A DNA stretch of 64,000 nt from RH-AL1 sp965198485 (GTDB lineage: Bacteria > Pseudomonadota > Alphaproteobacteria > Rhizobiales > Beijerinckiaceae). The notes beneath the pieces are model-generated. The model searched no databases. It had not been told where the DNA came from and saw only the letters and a list, made by a program, of their open reading frames with translations. This document shows positions 58,862-64,000 of this stretch, in pieces. The stretch spans positions 2,480,001 through 2,544,000 of the forward strand of contig CBDAPQ010000005.1 in assembly GCA_965198485.1 (NCBI GenBank), written 5' to 3'. Position 1 is the stretch's first letter. Each line of letters opens with the position of its first letter. A program made the translations under genes and the position numbers.

Positions 58862-60223
58862 ATGGCCGCCGTCGCCTCGAACAAGGCAACAAGCATAAAT
58901 CTCTTCAGTCTCGCGACCCCTCAGATGCGCGCCTTTCATCTGACCTGGATTGCCTTCTTCGTCACCTTTTACGCCTGGTTTGCCACGGCGCCGCTGATGC
59001 CCATCATCTCGGCCGATTTGCATTTTACCAAGGCCGACGGAGCCAACATCGCCATCGCCGGCGTCATCGCAACCATATTGGCCCGGTTCGCCATCGGTCC
59101 GATGTGCGACAAATACGGGCCGCGTATCGCCTATACGTTGCTGCTCACCTTGGGCGCCATCCCAGTGTTCGGCATCGGCTTCGCCTGGGACTACACTTCC
59201 TTCCTGGTGTTCCGACTGCTGATCGGCATCATCGGCGCCTCCTTCGTCATCACCCAGTTCCATACCTCGGTCATGTTCGCGCCGAACGTGGTCGGCACAG
59301 CCAACGCCACGGTCGGCGGCTGGGGCAACGCGGGTGGCGGTGTCACGCAATCAATCATGCCGTTGATCTTTGCCGGTCTCGCCGCCTTTGGTCTGTCGAA
59401 GGGCATGTCCTGGCGTTACGCACAGATCGTTCCTGGCGTTCTGATGCTCATCGTCGCCGTGTTGTACTACCGCTACACGCAGGATACGCCCGAAGGCAAC
59501 TTCTCGGACATGCGCAAGGCCGGCCTGTCCACCGACGTCGGCAAGAAAGGTGGTCTCGCCGTCATGGCGATTGCTGCCAAGAACTACCGCGTGTGGCTGC
59601 TCGGAGCCTGTTACGGCGCCTCGTTCGGTGTCGAATTGTTCGTGCATTCGGTAGCCGTTACTTACTACTTCAATAAGTTCCACATGTCGGTCGAGAGTGC
59701 CGGCTATGCTGTCGGCGCTTTCGGGCTTCTCGCCCTGTTCGCCCGCGCGCTGGGCGGGATCTTTTCGGACAAGGTCGCCAAATTTAGGGGGCTGAGCGGT
59801 CGCACTTGGCTGCTGTTCGCGCTCATGATGGGCGAGGGCATCTTCCTCATCGCCTTCTCGACGATGAACGTGGCGGCTTTGGCCGTGACCTTCATGATCA
59901 TCTTCGGCCTGTTTACTCACATGGCTTGCGGCTCGCTCTACGCGCTTGTGCCGTTCATCGATCGCAAGTGCCTTGGCGGCGTCTGCGGCATCATTGGCGC
60001 CGGCGGTAACATCGGTGGCGTGGCAGCAGGGTTCCTGCTGCGCGGCACCGGCGATATGCAGTTCTGCTTCAAGGTGCTCGGCATCGCGGCGGTCCTTTGC
60101 GCCTGCGGCGCCGCTGCGATCCGCTTCTCCGTCAAGAAGAAGCAGGAGGAGCAGGCGCTCTACGACGAGGCTGTCGCGCAGCGCCGCGCCATGGAAGCAG
60201 GCGGTGTGCCCGCTATGGCGTAA
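58862..60223 (+). CDS. NNP-family nitrate/nitrite transporter (NarK/NasA-type)
   Basis: 453-residue MFS protein with about 12 helices. The two nitrate-signature glycine motifs are present: GGWGNAGGGVTQSIMPLIF in helix 5 and GIIGAGGNIGGVAAGFLLRG in helix 11. Substrate-binding Arg candidates lie in helix 2 (ATILARFAIGPMCDKYGPR) and helix 8 (LALFARALGGIFSDK). It imports nitrate, or exchanges nitrate for nitrite. GGAG precedes the ATG, and a strong terminator follows. Its probable co-transcription with the heptad gene under the ANTAR leader supports an assimilatory role; no nitrate reductase gene is in the window. Confidence 0.94.
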   Translation: MAAVASNKATSINLFSLATPQMRAFHLTWIAFFVTFYAWFATAPLMPIISADLHFTKADGANIAIAGVIATILARFAIGPMCDKYGPRIAYTLLLTLGAIPVFGIGFAWDYTSFLVFRLLIGIIGASFVITQFHTSVMFAPNVVGTANATVGGWGNAGGGVTQSIMPLIFAGLAAFGLSKGMSWRYAQIVPGVLMLIVAVLYYRYTQDTPEGNFSDMRKAGLSTDVGKKGGLAVMAIAAKNYRVWLLGACYGASFGVELFVHSVAVTYYFNKFHMSVESAGYAVGAFGLLALFARALGGIFSDKVAKFRGLSGRTWLLFALMMGEGIFLIAFSTMNVAALAVTFMIIFGLFTHMACGSLYALVPFIDRKCLGGVCGIIGAGGNIGGVAAGFLLRGTGDMQFCFKVLGIAAVLCACGAAAIRFSVKKKQEEQALYDEAVAQRRAMEAGGVPAMA

Positions 60224-60246
60224 TCACCTCTAATGTACGCTTTGAG

Positions 60247-60273
60247 AAAGGCCGGAATCGTTCCGGCCTTTTT
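60247..60273 (+). terminator. Intrinsic terminator after the nitrate transporter gene
   Basis: An 11-bp perfect stem AAAGGCCGGAA / TTCCGGCCTTT with a 3-nt TCG loop runs into a T-tract, 24 nt after the stop. It closes the heptad-transporter transcript. Confidence 0.93.
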
Positions 60274-60496
60274 CATGACATGGTGGGCTTACGACGGGCT
60301 ACGATCCCGAAGACTTGCCATCGTCGACGTTTCGCCCGCGTAAACATCGACGTGCAGATCTCCCGGCGACAACGAGTCGTATGCTTGACTGAGAACTGAA
60401 TGGGTTTAAGCGGTCGCTTAATTGCGCTAGGCAGGAACGAGACGCGCCTCCCCAAGCCGGGGGACGAGCGGCCTCTTCAAGCATTGAAGTCGTTCC

Positions 60497-61534
60497 ATGC
60501 AGTTCCTTGACCAAGCTCGCGTCTACGTCAGATCCGGCGATGGCGGTGCCGGCTGCGTGTCGTTCCGGCGCGAAAAATTCATCGAGTTTGGCGGACCCGA
60601 CGGCGGCGACGGCGGCAAGGGCGGCGACGTCGTCGTCGAGTGCGTCTCGGGCCTCAACACGCTGATCGACTTTCGCTACCAGCAGCATTTCAAGGGCAAG
60701 ACCGGCACTCACGGCATGGGGAAGAACCGCGCCGGCCCCAAAGGCGCCGACGCGCTGCTGCGGGTTCCTGTCGGTACCCAACTCATCGACGAAGGCGAGG
60801 AGGAGCCCTTCGCCGACCTCACCGAGGTCGGCCAAAGCGTGCGCATCTGCCGGGGCGGCAACGGCGGCTTCGGCAACGCCTATTTCAAAACGAGCACCAA
60901 TCAGGCGCCGCGACGCGCCAACCCCGGCGAATTGGGCGAGGAGCGCACGATCATCCTGCGCCTGAAGCTGATCGCCGATGCCGGTCTCGTCGGCCTGCCC
61001 AATGCCGGTAAATCAACCTTCCTCTCCGTGGTCTCCGCCGCCAAGCCGAAGATCGGTGACTATCCCTTCACCACGCTGCACCCGCAGCTCGGCGTCGTGG
61101 CGGTGGATGGGCGCGAGTTCGTGTTGGCGGACATTCCCGGGCTGATCGAGGGCGCGCACGAGGGCGTCGGCCTTGGCGACCGCTTTCTCGGCCACGTCGA
61201 GCGCTGCCGCGTTATCCTCCACCTCGTCGATGCCAATGGCGAACATGCAGGCCGGGACTACAAGACGGTGCGCTGCGAGCTCGAAGCCTACGGCGGCGGC
61301 CTTGTCGACAAGCGCGAGATCGTAGCGCTCTCCAAGATCGACGTCACGCCACCCGACCACCTGAAGACGCAGGTCGACCGTCTCAAACGCGCCTGCGGGC
61401 AGACGCCGTTCCGGCTCTCGTCGGCCACCCGCACCAACGTCACCGAGCTTCTGAGGGCAATTGCCCGGGCGATCAATGGTGACATCGCGACCGAGGCGGA
61501 CGTCGCCGCGAGCGCGGAAGCCTGGCATCCCTGA
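60497..61534 (+). CDS. obg: Ribosome-assembly GTPase Obg (CgtA)
   Basis: 345 residues: the glycine-rich Obg fold (RSGDGGAGCVSFRREKFIEF, GGPDGGDGGKGGDVV, GGNGGFGNAYFKTSTNQAPR) followed by a G domain with GLPNAGKSTFLS, DIPGLIEGAHEGVGLGDRFL, SKID and SSAT. It takes part in late 50S assembly and stress signalling. The usual upstream rplU-rpmA and downstream proBA genes are absent; neighbours are the nitrate transporter and rne. The 175-nt gap to rne is empty. Confidence 0.97.
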   Translation: MQFLDQARVYVRSGDGGAGCVSFRREKFIEFGGPDGGDGGKGGDVVVECVSGLNTLIDFRYQQHFKGKTGTHGMGKNRAGPKGADALLRVPVGTQLIDEGEEEPFADLTEVGQSVRICRGGNGGFGNAYFKTSTNQAPRRANPGELGEERTIILRLKLIADAGLVGLPNAGKSTFLSVVSAAKPKIGDYPFTTLHPQLGVVAVDGREFVLADIPGLIEGAHEGVGLGDRFLGHVERCRVILHLVDANGEHAGRDYKTVRCELEAYGGGLVDKREIVALSKIDVTPPDHLKTQVDRLKRACGQTPFRLSSATRTNVTELLRAIARAINGDIATEADVAASAEAWHP

Positions 61535-61709
61535 GACACCCGCCGCCCATCAGCGATGCCGCGCAGACCCTGGCATCGCCACTGCGCCAGGTGGACAGCA
61601 ACGCAGCGCCAAGATGTCGGCTATACTTCGGAGCTGTTTCACGACGCTCATGTGTCTTTCGTCGCAACATGTCCATTGTCGGAGCGAATACTCAAACGAC
61701 GGACGTTGC

Positions 61710-64000
61710 TCAGCCTCCCAGGCTTGCCTTCGCGCGCGACCACCAGCCGGCGCGCTTGGGACGAGCAGGGTCAGCTTCGGTCGAGACCGGTTCGGGGCGG
61801 CGCTGTGCCGCGGCTTCGGCGGCAGATGTCGCCTCGGCGACGCCGGATGCGGCGACCTCTTGCATCGGCTCGAGCGATGTAGGAGCCGCCCCAGCCACAG
61901 GCGCTTCCGGCTCGGGTGCTAGGGGCTCCAAAGCGGCGGGCTCCGCTGCCACGAGCTCGGTGTCCTCAGGCTCCGGCATCACGGTGTGCGGGGTCGCCTC
62001 GGCTATGAATGGTTGTTCGTGCGTTTCGGCCAGCACGGGTATCGCCGCGGCTGGTCTGTCGCCGTCCATGGCAAAGGCCTCCTGCTCGGCGAGCGGCGGA
62101 ACCACCACAGCGGCGATCTCGCTCGCGTCCCCGTCATGAGCGGCGGCAACGCCTGCAATCTCCTCTTTTCCGGGCTCCGCTCCGTCACGCTCGCGCCCCC
62201 GCGTACGGCGACCGCCGCGGCGCGAACGGCGTTTGCGGTTCCCGACCTCTTCGGCGCCGGTGCGCTCCTCGAAGCCCTGGGACACCTCGCCGTCATTCTC
62301 GCCCGCGTTTTCGGGCGGTACGGGCGCGAGTGTTCCTTCGGCATCGGCGACAAAGCTCAAGGCATCATCAGAAGGCTGTGGTGCGTCCCCGGCAATGCCG
62401 GAACTCTCGCGGTCGCGCCCGCGCCCGCGGCGACGCCGACGCTTGCGTCGCCCGTCGGCATCGCCCTCCTCACCTTCGGGTGCGCTCGCCTCGCCGACAA
62501 CCACCAGGGACGGCTCGTTCTCGACCTCGGCTTCGGCTTCTTCGAGATTTTCGGCTTCCGGCTCCTCGATTGAAACGACCTGATAGCTCGGCCGAATGAT
62601 ACCGCTCGCCGGCTCGCCCCGCTCGAGCGCGCAATAGGTCGTGCCCGTCAGGCTCTCGTCGCCCTCGAATGTCACGCCGGCGCCGAAACGCCCCTCGATG
62701 TCGGTCAGGTGAGCACGCTTGTGATTGAGGATGTAAAGGGCGATCTGGCCGCGCGTTCGCACGGTGACGTCGTGCGAGGCGTCGGCCAGCAACGTGTCTT
62801 CGAGCATGCGCAGCACGTGGAGCGCGATCGAGGCGGTAGAGCGTACGCTGCCGGCGCCGGCGCAATGCTCGCAGACGACGGTGGATCCCTCGAGCACGCC
62901 GGTGCGGATCCGCTGTCGACTCATCTCGAGCAGGCCGAAATGCGAGATGCGGCCGACCTGGATGCGGGCGCGGTCATCCTTCAGCGCGTCCTTGATACGC
63001 TTCTCGACGGCGCGATTGTTGCGGCCTTCCTCCATGTCGATGAAGTCGACGACGATCAACCCGGCAAGGTCGCGCAGGCGTAGCTGGCGCGCCACCTCAT
63101 CGGCCGCCTCAAGATTGGTGCGGACGGCTGTGTCCTCGATGTTGTGCTCGCGCGTCGAGCGGCCGGAATTGACGTCGATGGCGACGAGCGCCTCGGTCTG
63201 GTTGATGACGAGATAGCCGCCGGACTTCAGCGTCACCTGCGGCGAGAACATCGCGTCGAGTTGGGCCTCGGCGCCGGCCTTGGTGAAAATAGGCGCGGGG
63301 TCGCGCCATGGCTGCACGTTCTTGGTATGGCTCGGCATCAGCAGCCGCATGAAGTCCTTGGCTTCGCGGTAGCCGTTCTCGCCGGAGACCACGACCTCCT
63401 CGACGTCCTTGTTGTAGAGGTCGCGGATGGCGCGCTTGATCAGCGAGCCCTCTTCGTAGACCAGCGTCGGCGCGGTGGACTGCAGCGTCGTCTCGCGCAC
63501 CGTCTCCCACATCCGCATCAGGTACTCGAAGTCGCGCTTGACCTCGGGCTTGGAGCGCGAGGCGCCGGCGGTGCGTAGGATCACGCCCATGCCGTCCGGC
63601 ACCTCGAGATCCTGGGCAATCGACTTGAGTCGCTGGCGGTCGCCGGCGTCGGTGATCTTGCGCGAGATCCCGCCGCCCTTGTTGGTGTTGGGCATCAGCA
63701 CGGAGTAACGCCCGGCGAGCGAGAGGTAGGTCGTGATCGCGGCGCCCTTGTTGCCGCGCTCTTCCTTGACGACCTGCACCAGCAGCACCTGGCGGCGCTT
63801 GATGACCTCCTGGATCTTGTACTGGCGGCGTGGGCGGTAGGCGCGGCGCGGCACCTCCTCCAAGGCATCGCCGCCGAGCTGCTCGACGTGCTCGTCCTCT
63901 TCGTCGTGTTCGTCGTCGTGAGGATCGGAGGCCTGCTGCTCCGCCTGGTGCTCGTGATGCTGTTCGCCGGTATCCGCTTTCTCGGCCCGGTGCTCAGCGG
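61710..64000 (-). CDS. rne: Ribonuclease E (5' end outside the window)
   Basis: 763 codons are visible and the frame is still open at 64000, so the N-terminus (RNase H-like and most of S1) is missing. The visible part begins with a His/Asp/Glu-rich insertion (AEHRAEKADTGEQHHEHQAE... up to VPRRAYRP), typical of alphaproteobacterial RNase E S1 domains. It continues with the 5' sensor region, the DNase I-like catalytic part (EALVAIDVNSGRSTREHNIE, LAGLIVVDFIDMEEGRNNRA supplying the Mg-binding Asp residues), the Zn-link CEHCAGAG and a long acidic/Arg-rich degradosome scaffold (RRKRRRRRGRGRDRE) ending GWWSRAKASLGG. It processes rRNA and initiates mRNA decay. Confidence 0.96.
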   Translation of the reverse strand, partial: AEHRAEKADTGEQHHEHQAEQQASDPHDDEHDEEDEHVEQLGGDALEEVPRRAYRPRRQYKIQEVIKRRQVLLVQVVKEERGNKGAAITTYLSLAGRYSVLMPNTNKGGGISRKITDAGDRQRLKSIAQDLEVPDGMGVILRTAGASRSKPEVKRDFEYLMRMWETVRETTLQSTAPTLVYEEGSLIKRAIRDLYNKDVEEVVVSGENGYREAKDFMRLLMPSHTKNVQPWRDPAPIFTKAGAEAQLDAMFSPQVTLKSGGYLVINQTEALVAIDVNSGRSTREHNIEDTAVRTNLEAADEVARQLRLRDLAGLIVVDFIDMEEGRNNRAVEKRIKDALKDDRARIQVGRISHFGLLEMSRQRIRTGVLEGSTVVCEHCAGAGSVRSTASIALHVLRMLEDTLLADASHDVTVRTRGQIALYILNHKRAHLTDIEGRFGAGVTFEGDESLTGTTYCALERGEPASGIIRPSYQVVSIEEPEAENLEEAEAEVENEPSLVVVGEASAPEGEEGDADGRRKRRRRRGRGRDRESSGIAGDAPQPSDDALSFVADAEGTLAPVPPENAGENDGEVSQGFEERTGAEEVGNRKRRSRRGGRRTRGRERDGAEPGKEEIAGVAAAHDGDASEIAAVVVPPLAEQEAFAMDGDRPAAAIPVLAETHEQPFIAEATPHTVMPEPEDTELVAAEPAALEPLAPEPEAPVAGAAPTSLEPMQEVAASGVAEATSAAEAAAQRRPEPVSTEADPARPKRAGWWSRAKASLGG

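Overview
This window is GC-rich, gene-dense chromosomal DNA from an alphaproteobacterium, most likely a member of the Hyphomicrobiales (Rhizobiales). The signs are rpsT next to dnaA, greA next to carB, a short-form ProS, a 288-residue PssA, an alphaproteobacterial RNase E with an acidic insertion, and two candidate EcfG-type general-stress promoters. No insertion sequence, prophage, CRISPR array or rRNA was seen. One tRNA-Leu(CAA) is present.

Layout. 1-8.4 kb holds a truncated HdeD-type membrane protein, dxs, rplM-rpsI, a frameshifted CoA-binding gene, a glutathionyl-hydroquinone reductase, a small membrane protein, a YfgM-like protein and der. 8.4-21.4 kb is looser: small secreted proteins, a cysteine hydrolase, an RDD protein, a broken small membrane protein, proS, a ClpP-like periplasmic protein, pssA, rpsT, dnaA, pheS (without pheT), an MBL-fold hydrolase and tRNA-Leu. 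21.4-39.3 kb is one long minus-strand operon for trehalose and alpha-glucan metabolism. 39.5-56.4 kb holds a parvulin isomerase, thpR, a DUF1176 protein, greA, a cold-shock gene, a decayed Uma2-type gene, carB, a DegP protease, a phosphoesterase, a biotin carboxylase subunit, a gamma-glutamylcyclotransferase, panC, an MFS transporter and acylphosphatase. 56.5-60.3 kb is a nitrate locus. The window closes with obg and the 3' part of rne.

Two systems stand out. First, otsA-glgX-treZ-malQ/treY-glgE-treS/mak-glgB are tightly spaced, and most junctions overlap by 1-4 nt. They combine three trehalose routes (OtsA, TreY/TreZ, TreS) with the GlgE maltose-1-phosphate route, and carry two gene fusions. 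A near-consensus EcfG-type promoter precedes otsA.

Second, the nitrate locus looks largely undescribed. A NasT-like receiver-ANTAR protein carries two extra PilJ-type (nitrate-sensor-like) modules. It diverges from a unit with a sigma-54-like -24/-12 element, a leader with two ANTAR-type hexaloop hairpins, a gene for a 263-residue protein made of 35 consecutive heptads with Asn at core position d, and an NNP nitrate/nitrite transporter. Asn-at-d layers in trimeric coiled coils are known to hold anions. The locus therefore suggests a nitrate-induced system with a possible cytoplasmic anion-binding coiled coil; that last step is inference.
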